Shown here in pieces: positions 56,019-64,000 of a stretch of 64,000 nt of DNA. Source of the stretch: Sphingobium sp. TCM1 (GTDB lineage: Bacteria; Pseudomonadota; Alphaproteobacteria; Sphingomonadales; Sphingomonadaceae); NCBI RefSeq assembly GCF_001650725.1, contig NZ_LXVX01000002.1, forward strand, positions 248,001 through 312,000, in the 5' to 3' direction. The first letter of the stretch is position 1, and every line of letters begins with the position of its first letter. The position numbers were made by a program, and so were the translations under genes. The notes beneath the pieces are model-generated. The model made no database searches. It was not told the origin of the DNA and was given only the letters and a program-made list of their open reading frames with translations.

Positions 56019-56711
56019 ATGCCGACCGAACATCTTTTCGCCACCGGGGCCGAGGCCGCCGCCGACATCGCAACGCGCATCGCCACGATCCTGGCCGACG
56101 CCGTCGCGACGCGCGGGTTGGCCGGCATCGCCGTGTCGGGTGGCCGATCTCCCCGGCCGGTTCTGGAGGCGCTGAGCGCGGCCGATCTCGACTGGAGCAG
56201 GGTCGTCGTGACCCTGGTCGACGAACGCTGGGTCGCCCCCGACAGCCCGGACAGCAACGAGCGGCTGGTACGCGAGACATTATTGCAGGGACCGGCGGCA
56301 GCGGCGCGGTTCGTGCCGATGAAGAATGACGCGGGGGACGCCTATGCGGGCCAGCCCGCGGTCGAGGCGGCCTTTGCCGAACTGCCCTGGCCGCTCGACG
56401 TCATCCTGCTGGGCATGGGCGATGACGGCCATACGGCCTCGCTCTTCCCCGAAGGCAAGGAACTGACGGACGGATTGGCGAGCAAGGCGCTGACCATAGC
56501 AGCCACGCCCCCGGCTGCCCCGCACCAGCGAATGTCGCTGACGGCGCACGGCATTCTTCGGAGCCGCCATGTCTTCCTCCAGATCGGCGGCGCGGGCAAG
56601 AAAGCGGTCTATGATCGCGCGCTGGCGGGCGGTGCCGTGGAGGAATTGCCGATCCGGCTGGCGCTGTTGCAGGACAAGGTACCGGTCGAGGTCTGGATCG
56701 CGGAAGGCTAA
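56019..56711 (+). CDS. pgl: 6-Phosphogluconolactonase
   Basis: Pgl opens 6-phosphogluconolactone in the pentose phosphate and Entner-Doudoroff pathways. The protein is 230 residues from the ATG at 56019. Family features are the G-G-R-S-P-R-P near residue 45, V-D-E-R-W-V near residue 68 and G-M-G-D-D-G-H-T-A-S-L-F-P near residue 135. It belongs to the NagB-fold (DevB) group. A palindromic repeat follows. Confidence 0.94.
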   Translation: MPTEHLFATGAEAAADIATRIATILADAVATRGLAGIAVSGGRSPRPVLEALSAADLDWSRVVVTLVDERWVAPDSPDSNERLVRETLLQGPAAAARFVPMKNDAGDAYAGQPAVEAAFAELPWPLDVILLGMGDDGHTASLFPEGKELTDGLASKALTIAATPPAAPHQRMSLTAHGILRSRHVFLQIGGAGKKAVYDRALAGGAVEELPIRLALLQDKVPVEVWIAEG

Positions 56712-56714
56712 CTC

Positions 56715-56832
56715 TTGTTCCCCTGAAACGGGAGGGAGACCACGAAGTGGTAAAGGGGTTTCCCGCTAACGACAGGGCGCCCCCCCTCCGTCAGGCGCTA
56801 CGCGCCTGCACCCCTCCTTACGGGAAGGATTT
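56715..56832. repeat. Palindromic intergenic repeat, CACGAAGTG type (second copy)
   Basis: CCAC-GAA-GTGG near 56743-56753 and CAGGCG-CTAC-GCGCCTG near 56793-56808 stand in a CCCCTG...GGAGGG/CCCCTCC frame like that at 1800-1935. It separates pgl from a convergent membrane protein gene. It is noncoding. Confidence 0.6.
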
Positions 56833-56850
56833 TTGAAAGCTTAGCCCCCT

Positions 56851-57114
56851 TCACCCTCGCACCTCATGCTTCGAGATCAGGTAACGCCATACCCCAACGG
56901 CGTTGATGACCAGCAACGCCACATTCTGCCACCCTATCCCTTCGCTGTCCTTGTCGAGAAAGCCCCAGCCGATCAGGGCGAGCGATGAGGTCACGAACAG
57001 GACGAAGGCCCAGCCGGTGATGCGGCGACCGAGGTTCAGCGAAACGATCAGCGCGGCGAGCGTAGCCGCTCCCGCGCCATAATATTGCAAGGCAGTCAGC
57101 AGAGTGGGGCTCAT
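56851..57114 (-). CDS. Small membrane protein, unknown
   Basis: From the ATG at 57114 the protein is 87 residues with three hydrophobic segments (about residues 9-28, 34-52 and 60-78): A-L-I-V-S-L-N-L-G-R-R-I-T-G-W-A, then L-F-V-T-S-S-L-A-L-I-G-W-G, and N-V-A-L-L-V-I-N-A-V-G-V-W-R-Y. No family recognised, though sphingomonads carry many such proteins. The longer frame upstream runs into the aminotransferase gene and is not used. The start signal is weak. Confidence 0.65.
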   Translation of the reverse strand: MSPTLLTALQYYGAGAATLAALIVSLNLGRRITGWAFVLFVTSSLALIGWGFLDKDSEGIGWQNVALLVINAVGVWRYLISKHEVRG

Positions 57115-57172
57115 GCCGGTTGCAACGCTGCGGCCATGGACATGGTTGCGCCCCGGCTCTAGGCACGCGGCC

Positions 57173-58309
57173 ATGGTTGCCGAAATCGATCCCTTCCACG
57201 CCATCGCCATCAGCCGCGAGGCCCACGCACTTGAAGCACAAGGCCGCTCCATCCTGCACATGGAGTTCGGCCAGCCATCGACCGGGGCACCCGCCGCCGC
57301 CATCGCCGTGGCGCATCAGGTACTCGACACCGAACCCATGGGCTATTGGGAAAGCACCGCGCTGAAAGAACGGATCGCGCGGCATTATGCCGAGCGGCAT
57401 GGCGTCGCCATCGACCCGGAACAGATATTGCTGACGTGCGGCGCGTCGCCCGGACTGGTGCTGGCGCTGACCAGCCTGTTCGCGCCCGGTGCCCGCGTCG
57501 CCACCGCGCGGCCCGGCTATGTCGCCTATCGCAACAATTTGAAGGCGCTCTATCTGGAGCCGGTCGAAATCGCCTGTGGCCCGGCGGAACGCTATCAGAT
57601 CAGCGCCGATGCGCTGGTCGCGCTCGATCCCCCGCCAGAAGGGCTGATCCTCGCCAGCCCGGCCAATCCCACCGGCACCATCATCCCGGCGGACGAACTG
57701 GCGGCCATTGCCAGGGTCTGCGCGGATCGCGGCATCCGTATCATTTCCGATGAAATCTATCATGGCCTCAGCTTCGGCGAAGCAGCGCGCTCGATCCTGA
57801 AGTTCGCGGCTGACGCGATCGTCGTGAACAGCTTTTCCAAATATTACAGCATGGCTGGCTGGCGGCTGGGCTGGATCGTCGTGCCGCCCGACCTGATCGA
57901 CGTGGCGCGGGCACGGATGGGCAACCTGTTCCTGACGCCGCCGGTGCTGGCGCAGCGCGCAGGACTGACCGCCTTCGACTGCGCCGAGGAACTGGATGGG
58001 CATGTCGCAACCTATCGGCGAAATAGACAGTTGCTGCTCGACGCGCTGCCCGCGCTCGGCCTCGCCAGCATCGCGCCGCCCGACGGCGCCTTCTACATCT
58101 ATGCCGACATCAGCCATCTGACCAATGACAGCCTGAGCTTCTGCCAGAAGCTGCTGCGCGAAACCGGGGTGGCCACCGCGCCGGGGATCGATTTCGATCC
58201 GGTCGACGGCCACCGCTTCATCCGCTTCAGCTTCGCCGTGTCGACCGATCGGATCGAGGATGCGATCGCGCGGATGATCCCCTGGTTCCAGGCGCAGGGC
58301 GGGCGTTAA
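57173..58309 (+). CDS. Class I/II PLP aminotransferase
   Basis: The 378-residue fold-type I aminotransferase has the PLP lysine in N-S-F-S-K-Y-Y-S-M-A-G-W-R-L-G-W, the N-P-T-G-T motif and the R-F-S-F C-terminal arginine region. Its general type is aspartate aminotransferase. Facing a chorismate mutase gene, an aromatic substrate is plausible but not shown. The ATG at 57173 is preferred over an upstream in-frame codon that runs through the divergent promoter. Confidence 0.9.
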   Translation: MVAEIDPFHAIAISREAHALEAQGRSILHMEFGQPSTGAPAAAIAVAHQVLDTEPMGYWESTALKERIARHYAERHGVAIDPEQILLTCGASPGLVLALTSLFAPGARVATARPGYVAYRNNLKALYLEPVEIACGPAERYQISADALVALDPPPEGLILASPANPTGTIIPADELAAIARVCADRGIRIISDEIYHGLSFGEAARSILKFAADAIVVNSFSKYYSMAGWRLGWIVVPPDLIDVARARMGNLFLTPPVLAQRAGLTAFDCAEELDGHVATYRRNRQLLLDALPALGLASIAPPDGAFYIYADISHLTNDSLSFCQKLLRETGVATAPGIDFDPVDGHRFIRFSFAVSTDRIEDAIARMIPWFQAQGGR

Positions 58310-58330
58310 GCCCGGCCCTCTCCGCAGCGT

Positions 58331-58627
58331 TCAGCCCCGCGTCCGGTCGAACTCGGCCAGCTCATAGGCGATGGACGCTTCGACCAGTTGCTCCCACAGG
58401 TCGGCTATGACATCGCCGGGCGCGCCGAGCCGTTCGGCCTCCGCCCGGGCATTGGCGATCACCTGCGCCTTGCGCGCTTCGTCGCGGACGGCACCGCGAT
58501 CGGGCTTGATCCGCGCGGCGGCGCGCATATGGGCGAAACGCAGGTCGAGCAGGGCGACGAGCTGGCGGTCGATCTCGTCGACACCGGCGCGCACCTGCGC
58601 CATGCTGCTATAGCTATCGGGGTTCAT
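58331..58627 (-). CDS. Chorismate mutase (AroQ type)
   Basis: From the ATG at 58627 the protein is 98 residues, the length of a single AroQ helical mutase that turns chorismate to prephenate for tyrosine and phenylalanine. [16 protein letters not shown] matches the first helix, and arginine/lysine residues of the active site appear in [13 protein letters not shown] and V-R-D-E-A-R-K. It could act as an isochorismate pyruvate-lyase (PchB) instead; no siderophore genes are near. It ends 21 bp from the aminotransferase stop. Confidence 0.88.
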   Translation of the reverse strand: MNPDSYSSMAQVRAGVDEIDRQLVALLDLRFAHMRAAARIKPDRGAVRDEARKAQVIANARAEAERLGAPGDVIADLWEQLVEASIAYELAEFDRTRG

Positions 58628-58817
58628 GGGGGACGGAATTAGGCCGCCCGCCCTGCCCTGTCGAGGCTTGACATGCCCGACCCTTGCGGTCATAGGCCCG
58701 CCTTCGCGATTGGCCCCGCATCCCGGTGAAGCGGCGGCCCTGCCCCTGAGCGCATCCACGCAATACGGACGTAGGCGATACCGGGGTAACGTCGTTAGCA
58801 GTTGTAAGGAATTATCT

Positions 58818-59432
58818 ATGTCGAAGCGCACAAGCGCCAAGTACAAGCTCGACCGCCGCATGGGCGAGAATATCTGGGGTCGCCCGAAGAGCCCGGTCAA
58901 CAAGCGTGAATATGGTCCCGGTCAGCACGGCCAGCGCCGCAAGGGCAAGATGTCGGACTATGGCATTCAGCTGCGCGCCAAGCAGAAGCTGAAGGGCTAT
59001 TATGGCGACATCACCGAAAAGCAGTTCAAGAAGAACTATTTCGAAGCCAGCCGCATGAAGGGCGATACCGGCCAGAACCTGATCGGCCTGCTGGAGCGCC
59101 GCCTGGACGCCGTCGTCTACCGCGCCAAGTTCGCGCCGACCATCTTCTCGGCCCGCCAGATCGTCTCGCACGGCCACATCTATGTGAATGGCGTGAAGTG
59201 CAACATCGCGTCGCGTCTGGTGAAGCCGGGCGACGAAATCACCCTGGGCAAGAAGGCGCAGGAAATGGCGCTGGTCCTGGAAGCACAGAGCCTGCCCGAG
59301 CGCGACATTCCCGACTATGTGTCGCCGGACGGCGCCACCAAGGTCACCTATGTCCGCGTTCCGACGCTGGACGAAGTGCCCTACCCGGTGAAGATGGAAC
59401 CGAACCTGGTCGTCGAATTCTATTCGCGCTGA
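58818..59432 (+). CDS. rpsD: 30S ribosomal protein S4 (uS4)
   Basis: The 204-residue S4 begins [14 protein letters not shown] and carries the S4 RNA-binding domain [11 protein letters not shown] near residue 95. TAAGGA lies about 10 bases upstream. It stands alone, as in other alphaproteobacteria, and is followed by its own terminator. S4 is an assembly initiator and a translational repressor in other bacteria. Confidence 0.98.
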   Translation: MSKRTSAKYKLDRRMGENIWGRPKSPVNKREYGPGQHGQRRKGKMSDYGIQLRAKQKLKGYYGDITEKQFKKNYFEASRMKGDTGQNLIGLLERRLDAVVYRAKFAPTIFSARQIVSHGHIYVNGVKCNIASRLVKPGDEITLGKKAQEMALVLEAQSLPERDIPDYVSPDGATKVTYVRVPTLDEVPYPVKMEPNLVVEFYSR

Positions 59433-59459
59433 TCGGTCCTTCCGGACAGAATTACAGAA

Positions 59460-59489
59460 AAGGGCGGCCCGCAAGGAGCCGCCCTTTTT
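59460..59489 (+). terminator. Terminator of rpsD
   Basis: GGGCGGC (59462-59468) pairs with GCCGCCC (59478-59484), with a 9-base loop and TTTTT after it. Confidence 0.9.
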
Positions 59490-59543
59490 CTTTGCCTGAA
59501 AGGGGATCGAAAGGGAGAGGGTCGCCCCTCCCCCCATCGCCGG

Positions 59544-61523
59544 TCATTTTCCTGCGGCCAGCAGAAAGTCGGCGCTTTTCTGGAGCAGGTCGGCGCGCGC
59601 GTCGCTGTCGTTCAGATTATGGGTCAGCCCATCATAGGTGACGAGCTGGCTGCGCTTGCCCGCGCCCTCCAGCTTGCCCTGCATGATCCGCGCCTGGCTG
59701 ATGTCGACATTATTGTCGTCGGTGCCGTGGAACATCAGCACGGGGGCGCGAAATTCGGCCACGTGATTGGAAGGCGAGGCGTCTTCGGCTTCCTGCCCGG
59801 TTCCCATGCGCTGCTGCTGGAGCAGGTAGTTACTATAATATTGCGAGCGGCGCATCCGGTCGGCAAAATCCGTCACCGGCGCGATGGCGACGACGGCCTT
59901 GAACAAGGCAGGATCGACCGCCTGCGCCTGTAGCGCGGCATAGCCGCCATAGGACCAGCCGGCGATGGTCAGCTTCGCCGGATCGGCGATGCCCTGCGCC
60001 ACCAGCCATCGCCCGGCGTCAACCACGTCACCGATCGCCGTGCGCCACGACCGATAGCCGTTTTGCATCAGCCATTTCTCGCCGAAGCCGGCAGACCCGC
60101 GAAACTGCGGCTGGATGACGGCGAAGCCGCGCGCGGCATAATATTGCACCATCCAGTCGAAGCCCCATTCGTCGCGGGATTCCGGGCCGCCATGGGGCAT
60201 GACGACGGCCGGCAGGCCCTTCACCGTTTCCTTGCCCGGCGGCAGGGTGAGGTAAGCGGGGATCATCGTCCCGTCGGCCGCCTTGTAATGGACCGACTGC
60301 ATCGTCGCGAGTGCCTGACCGGCCAGTTCGGGACGGTCGGGCATCACCGGCGACAATTTGCGCGCGGCACGATCGAACAGATAATATTGTCCCGGATCGA
60401 CATCGCTGCCGGCCCAGACCAGCACCCGCTGCCCGTCGGCGCTCATGTCGCCGATATGCACGACCTTGCCGCCCAGCGCCTTGCCGAGTGACTTGGTCAG
60501 GGCTGCGACCTGTTCGTCGAAATAGACCACCTGGCGATGGTCGGTCACATAACTTGCGCCCACTACGCGCTGGTCGCGGCCGACCCGGACCAGCCCGGTC
60601 ACGTCCACTTGCGGATGGGCGAATATGACCTTCCTTTCCAGTCCTGGATCGAGCTCGACCGTTACCAGCGCGTCGCGTCCATCCGTCTTCTCATAGCCAT
60701 AGGCGACATTCTTCGCCGGATCGACGGCGACGGGATAGAAGCCGCTATTGTCCTGGACATCATAGCTCGACAGGTCGCTCCAGCCGGTCTTGCCCTGCGG
60801 CCGATAGAGGAATTTGTACGTTCCCTTGTCGTAGCCCGACCCCTTGACTTCGCGCAGGCCCATGATCCGCACCGCGCCGTGACCGTCGGCGACATAGTCG
60901 ATCGCCTGCGTTTCGGGCTGCTCGATCCGCTTGGATGCGCCCGATCGCGTGTCGATACGATCGACGCCCAGGCCGCGCAGCTTGGAATTGACCAGACTGC
61001 CGATCTTGGCTTCCGGGACGTAGGCGCGGGTCATCAATACCGAACCATCTTCCCCCGGCAGAAAATCGAGAATCTCGCCGCCCCTCAGGTCGAAGCCGAT
61101 CGCATTCTGGCCCTGACGACGGCTGAGCGAACGGACGCCGCCGCCGACCGCGTCCACCGCGAAGATGCTGTTGAACCCATAGACATCATCGCCGAGGCGG
61201 CTGGCTCCGCCGATCTGGCAGGCCAGGCGATCATTGGAAACCCAGTTGCAGCGATAGAGATATTCCGGCCGTCCGGTGGTATAGGCCACCGCCTTGGGCA
61301 CCGCGCCTTCGACTGCATCCAGCACATAGGCTTTGCTGGTCCGTCCCGCGTCCGCCGCGATCAGCGCGATCTTCTGGCCGTCGGGCGAGAGGCTGGCGGA
61401 GATCACCGTCTCGCGCGCGCCAAATGCCTTGGCCAGCGCATCGGGCTGCCCCTGCGCCAGCGCGCCCGGTGCGACGCCCGCCGCAAAAAGCCCGAGCACG
61501 GCCGCCCTGGAATATCGTGCCAT
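59544..61523 (-). CDS. Secreted S9 prolyl oligopeptidase-like peptidase
   Basis: A signal peptide (A-A-V-L-G-L-F-A-A-G-V-A-P-G-A-L-A, cut near residue 24) leads a beta-propeller (about residues 30-390) and an alpha/beta hydrolase domain. The triad is visible: serine in G-W-S-Y-G-G-Y, aspartate in H-G-T-D-D-N, histidine in G-L-T-H-N-L-N-D. The 659-residue length and the H-G-G-P-E-S-R motif fit acylaminoacyl/dipeptidyl peptidases of family S9. It probably cuts peptides in the periplasm. It is divergent from the M28 gene, 135 bp away. Confidence 0.93.
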   Translation of the reverse strand: MARYSRAAVLGLFAAGVAPGALAQGQPDALAKAFGARETVISASLSPDGQKIALIAADAGRTSKAYVLDAVEGAVPKAVAYTTGRPEYLYRCNWVSNDRLACQIGGASRLGDDVYGFNSIFAVDAVGGGVRSLSRRQGQNAIGFDLRGGEILDFLPGEDGSVLMTRAYVPEAKIGSLVNSKLRGLGVDRIDTRSGASKRIEQPETQAIDYVADGHGAVRIMGLREVKGSGYDKGTYKFLYRPQGKTGWSDLSSYDVQDNSGFYPVAVDPAKNVAYGYEKTDGRDALVTVELDPGLERKVIFAHPQVDVTGLVRVGRDQRVVGASYVTDHRQVVYFDEQVAALTKSLGKALGGKVVHIGDMSADGQRVLVWAGSDVDPGQYYLFDRAARKLSPVMPDRPELAGQALATMQSVHYKAADGTMIPAYLTLPPGKETVKGLPAVVMPHGGPESRDEWGFDWMVQYYAARGFAVIQPQFRGSAGFGEKWLMQNGYRSWRTAIGDVVDAGRWLVAQGIADPAKLTIAGWSYGGYAALQAQAVDPALFKAVVAIAPVTDFADRMRRSQYYSNYLLQQQRMGTGQEAEDASPSNHVAEFRAPVLMFHGTDDNNVDISQARIMQGKLEGAGKRSQLVTYDGLTHNLNDSDARADLLQKSADFLLAAGK

Positions 61524-61657
61524 CCCCCCAAAATCCCCCTGAAAAACCCGTCAGATCAGATGGCTAGGCCAAGCCATCGGCAAAGGCAACGGCCTTGCTT
61601 GCCCTTGCCGCCGCGCGGTGGCATCACCTGTGCATTCGTAAAACAAAGGTCATTCCC

Positions 61658-63328
61658 ATGCGCAGTTCCATCGCGGCGATCGCCGCCATCCTCGCCCTGT
61701 CCGCGCCCGGCGATTCGATCGCCGCAGCGGCAAAATCCACCTCCGCCAGAATGGCGGAACCGTCGATCGAGACGATGAAGCGGCTGGTGCAGGAGCTGTC
61801 CTCCGACGCCTATGAAGGGCGCGCGCCCGGCAGCGCGGGCGAGGAGAAGACGCTGGCCCTGCTGGCTGCGGAGTTCGGTAAGCTGGGCCTGAAGCCCGGC
61901 AACAACGGCAGCTGGTTCCAGGACGTGCCGCTGGTCGAAATCAATGCGAAGAATGTCTCCGCGCTCAGCTTCACGGGCGGGAAGGCGCCCGTCACCGCCG
62001 CCCATGGTCCGGAGATGGTGATCGGCACCTATCGCACCAACCAGCCGCACATCGAGGTGAAGGACAGCCCTGTCGTCTTCGTCGGCTATGGCATCAACGC
62101 CCCGGAAAAGGGCTGGAACGACTATGCCGGGCTGGACGTGAAGGGCAAGACGGTCGTCATCCTGGTCAATGATCCCGATTATGAGACGCAGGGGCTGACC
62201 GGGCCGTTCAACGGCCGCGCCATGACCTATTATGGCCGCTGGACCTACAAATATGAGGAAGCCGCGCGGCAGGGCGCCGCAGCCGCGATCATCATCCATG
62301 ACACGGTGCCCGCAGCCTATGGCTGGAACGTCGTCCAGTCGAGCTGGACCGGCGCGCAGCATGTCGCCGACAGCGCCGACGGCAATGCCGGGCAGAGCCA
62401 GGCGATCGGCTGGATCCAGAAGGAGAAGGCGGCGGCCCTCTTCGCCAGCGCGGGCCTGGACCTCGACGCGCAGATGGCGGCGGCGAAGAAGCCGGGCTTC
62501 AAGCCGGTGCCGCTGACCGGCGTGAAGGCCAGCGTCTCCTTCGACAATGACCTGCGCAAGCATAAGTCCAAGAATGTCGTCGCCCTGCTCCCCGGCAAGA
62601 CGCGCCCGGACGAATTTGTGCTCTATTCCGCCCATTGGGATCATCTGGGCCGATGCCAGGCCGCGCCCGACGGCGACGACATCTGCAACGGCGCGGTGGA
62701 CAATGCGACCGGCACCGCCGCGCTGGTGGCGCTGGCGGAAGCGAATGTGAAGGCCGGTCCGACCGACCGTAGCCAGGTCTTCCTGGCAGTGACGGCCGAG
62801 GAGTCCGGGCTGCTGGGTTCGGCCTATTATGGCAACAACCCGGTCTTCCCCTTCGCGAAGACGGTTGGCGGCGTCAACATGGACGCGCTCAGCGTCGCGG
62901 GACTTGCCAGGAATGTCGTGGTGATCGGCAAGGGCAAGTCGCAGCTCGACGCCTATCTCGACCGCGCGCTGACCGCGCAGGGCCGGGTCGCGACTCTCGA
63001 ACCGACGCCGGAGAAGGGCTATTATTACCGCTCCGACCATTTCAGCTTCGCCAAGCATGGCCTGCCGATGCTCTATTTCGAGGGCGGCGAGGATCTGGTG
63101 AAGGGCGGCACCGCGGCGGGCCTGGCCGCAGCGGAGGATTATACCAAGAACCGCTACCATGGCCCCAAGGACGAATATGATCCCAATTGGGACTGGAGCG
63201 GCGTGCTGGCCGACCTGAAAATCTATTATTCGGTGGGTCGTGATCTGGCGAAGACGACCGACTGGCCCAACTGGGTGGAAGGCGACGAATTCCGCGCCAT
63301 CCGCGACAAGGACCGGGCAGCGAAATAA
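61658..63328 (+). CDS. Secreted M28 zinc aminopeptidase
   Basis: The 556-residue enzyme (ATG at 61658) has a signal peptide (residues 1-22), a protease-associated insert (about residues 120-200, V-V-F-V-G-Y-G-I-N-A-P) and an M28 peptidase domain. Metal and catalytic residues are visible in S-A-H-W-D-H-L-G, G-A-V-D-N-A-T-G-T, T-A-E-E-S-G-L-L-G, N-M-D-A-L and R-S-D-H-F-S-F-A-K-H. It removes amino-terminal residues from peptides in the periplasm or outside. With the neighbouring S9 enzyme it suggests a local peptide-degrading pair. Confidence 0.93.
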   Translation: MRSSIAAIAAILALSAPGDSIAAAAKSTSARMAEPSIETMKRLVQELSSDAYEGRAPGSAGEEKTLALLAAEFGKLGLKPGNNGSWFQDVPLVEINAKNVSALSFTGGKAPVTAAHGPEMVIGTYRTNQPHIEVKDSPVVFVGYGINAPEKGWNDYAGLDVKGKTVVILVNDPDYETQGLTGPFNGRAMTYYGRWTYKYEEAARQGAAAAIIIHDTVPAAYGWNVVQSSWTGAQHVADSADGNAGQSQAIGWIQKEKAAALFASAGLDLDAQMAAAKKPGFKPVPLTGVKASVSFDNDLRKHKSKNVVALLPGKTRPDEFVLYSAHWDHLGRCQAAPDGDDICNGAVDNATGTAALVALAEANVKAGPTDRSQVFLAVTAEESGLLGSAYYGNNPVFPFAKTVGGVNMDALSVAGLARNVVVIGKGKSQLDAYLDRALTAQGRVATLEPTPEKGYYYRSDHFSFAKHGLPMLYFEGGEDLVKGGTAAGLAAAEDYTKNRYHGPKDEYDPNWDWSGVLADLKIYYSVGRDLAKTTDWPNWVEGDEFRAIRDKDRAAK

Positions 63329-63358
63329 GCAGCCGACCGAACCGTCATGCGCCGATGG

Positions 63359-63802
63359 CTATTGTCCCATCGGCGCATAGGTCCATGCCTGCGTCCCGCT
63401 GCCGTCCAGCTTCGACACTTCCGCCTTGAGCAGCGGCCCTTCGCGCCAATATCGGATGCGCTGGGGATAGTCGTGGGCGGCATTGGCGAAGACGATTTCG
63501 CTCGCGCCCTGCGATTCCATCGGGAAACGGGAAACCGACACACCCCTGGGCGATGCGTAGAAGGCGATCGTGCCGTCGGGATCGCGCTCGATCCGGGTCT
63601 GCTCCCAGAATTCCAATGCCTCCCCCTTGCCGGTCCGCGCGGCGCCCAGCAGGATGCCGCCCCGCGCCGATGACCAGAACTCCTCGGCCCAGCTTTCGCC
63701 CTGTTTCTCGATCCATGCCCCCGCCATCCAGCCGGGCAATTCGCCCGCTGACGCCGCGGGCGACCCGGCCATCAGCATCAGCGCAACCGCAACGTTCCGC
63801 AT
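63359..63802 (-). CDS. DUF6265-family secreted protein
   Basis: From the ATG at 63802 (GGGGAGAG upstream) the protein has 147 residues: a signal peptide (A-V-A-L-M-L-M-A-G-S-P-A-A-S-A), then a beta-rich domain with L-P-G-W-M-A-G-A-W-I-E and F-A-N-A-A-H-D-Y-P-Q-R-I-R-Y-W, the DUF6265 signatures. The family is widespread in proteobacteria and Bacteroidetes with no known function; a small lipocalin-like ligand binder is possible. It faces the M28 gene, ending 31 bp from its stop. Confidence 0.82.
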   Translation of the reverse strand: MRNVAVALMLMAGSPAASAGELPGWMAGAWIEKQGESWAEEFWSSARGGILLGAARTGKGEALEFWEQTRIERDPDGTIAFYASPRGVSVSRFPMESQGASEIVFANAAHDYPQRIRYWREGPLLKAEVSKLDGSGTQAWTYAPMGQ

Positions 63803-63902
63803 GATCGTCTCTCCCCTGTCCATGGCGCGCGCGCCACGCTATGGAGCGCGCGACCCGCAGCGTATCACGGATCGGCCCGCAGGCCGAGCAAGGACGATAT
63901 TC

Positions 63903-64000
63903 ATGACTTTCCGTATGCCCGCCGAATGGGCGCCGCACGAATGGACCTGGATCGGCTTTCCGACCAACCCCGCCGAATGGCCCGGCGCCTTCGACGAAGC
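63903..64000 (+). CDS. aguA: Agmatine deiminase, truncated by window end
   Basis: The ATG at 63903 follows AAGGACG. The 32 complete codons plus two bases read M-T-F-R-M-P-A-E-W-A-P-H-E-W-T-W-I-G-F-P, the start of agmatine deiminase/PAD-type enzymes that turn agmatine into N-carbamoylputrescine. The catalytic cysteine lies far downstream, outside the window, so only the N-terminus is seen. Confidence 0.75.
   Translation, partial: MTFRMPAEWAPHEWTWIGFPTNPAEWPGAFDE

Overview
The window is 64 kb of GC-rich, densely coded chromosome from an alphaproteobacterium, most likely a sphingomonad (Sphingobium/Sphingomonas type). The reasons are a CcrM-type GANTC methyltransferase, NodT-family lipoprotein efflux genes, BLUF, DUF808 and RcnB-family proteins typical of the group, and short palindromic repeats of the TTCGA(C)AGGCTCAG and CACGAAGTG kinds between genes. 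I see no tRNA, rRNA, CRISPR array, insertion sequence, integrase or phage gene. Almost everything is core metabolism or housekeeping, so the most unusual signals are regulatory rather than new protein systems.

Layout. 0-6.3 kb: mltG, fabF and acpP (cell wall and fatty acid synthesis), a GT87 membrane glycosyltransferase, a lipoprotein and a TetR regulator. 6.4-10.6 kb: ahpC and ahpF (peroxide defence), then the ribosome modifiers roxA and rluE. 10.6-14.4 kb: an L,D-transpeptidase and the overlapping set glmM-DUF1272-thiD-rnhB. 14.5-22.5 kb: an alanine-type symporter, CsbD, rplM-rpsI, folP, ccrM, an ArsR regulator, and fabD-fabG. 22.6-28.4 kb: a tripartite MacAB-type efflux operon (outer-membrane factor, adaptor, ATPase, permease), a previously unlisted 54-residue secreted peptide gene and an RcnB-family gene. 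These three units share a promoter-like box.

28.5-40 kb: a BLUF photoreceptor, a GntP permease, rpsF-rpsR-rplI, a PHB-depolymerase-type esterase, two small unknown proteins, DUF808, a MATE exporter, a stand-alone WYL-like protein, a YadGH-type ABC exporter, a PmtA-like methyltransferase and a LysR regulator. 40.2-46 kb: a complete valine catabolic set (mmsA, isobutyryl-CoA dehydrogenase, 3-hydroxyisobutyryl-CoA hydrolase, mmsB, and a convergent enoyl-CoA hydratase). 46-50.8 kb: folM-like/folE, a MocA-like nucleotidyltransferase, an MFS exporter fused to a monooxygenase-like domain, and a phosphoesterase. 51-56.7 kb: a thiolase/FadB beta-oxidation operon behind a perfect dyad, then galE, a YbaK-type deacylase and pgl. 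56.8-64 kb: a small membrane protein, an aminotransferase, chorismate mutase, rpsD, divergent S9 and M28 peptidases, a DUF6265 protein and the first 32 complete codons of an agmatine deiminase.

Best leads: (1) three aligned promoter-like regions (22511, 27541, 27901) that would tie envelope efflux to two small secreted proteins; (2) nine GANTC sites in 153 bp between ccrM and arsR; (3) a ribosome-binding site buried in a 10-bp hairpin before the small peptide gene; (4) galE starting three bases after an intrinsic terminator, with no ribosome-binding site. Many start sites were moved inward from the longest open frame, using ribosome-binding sites, signal peptides and family N-termini.
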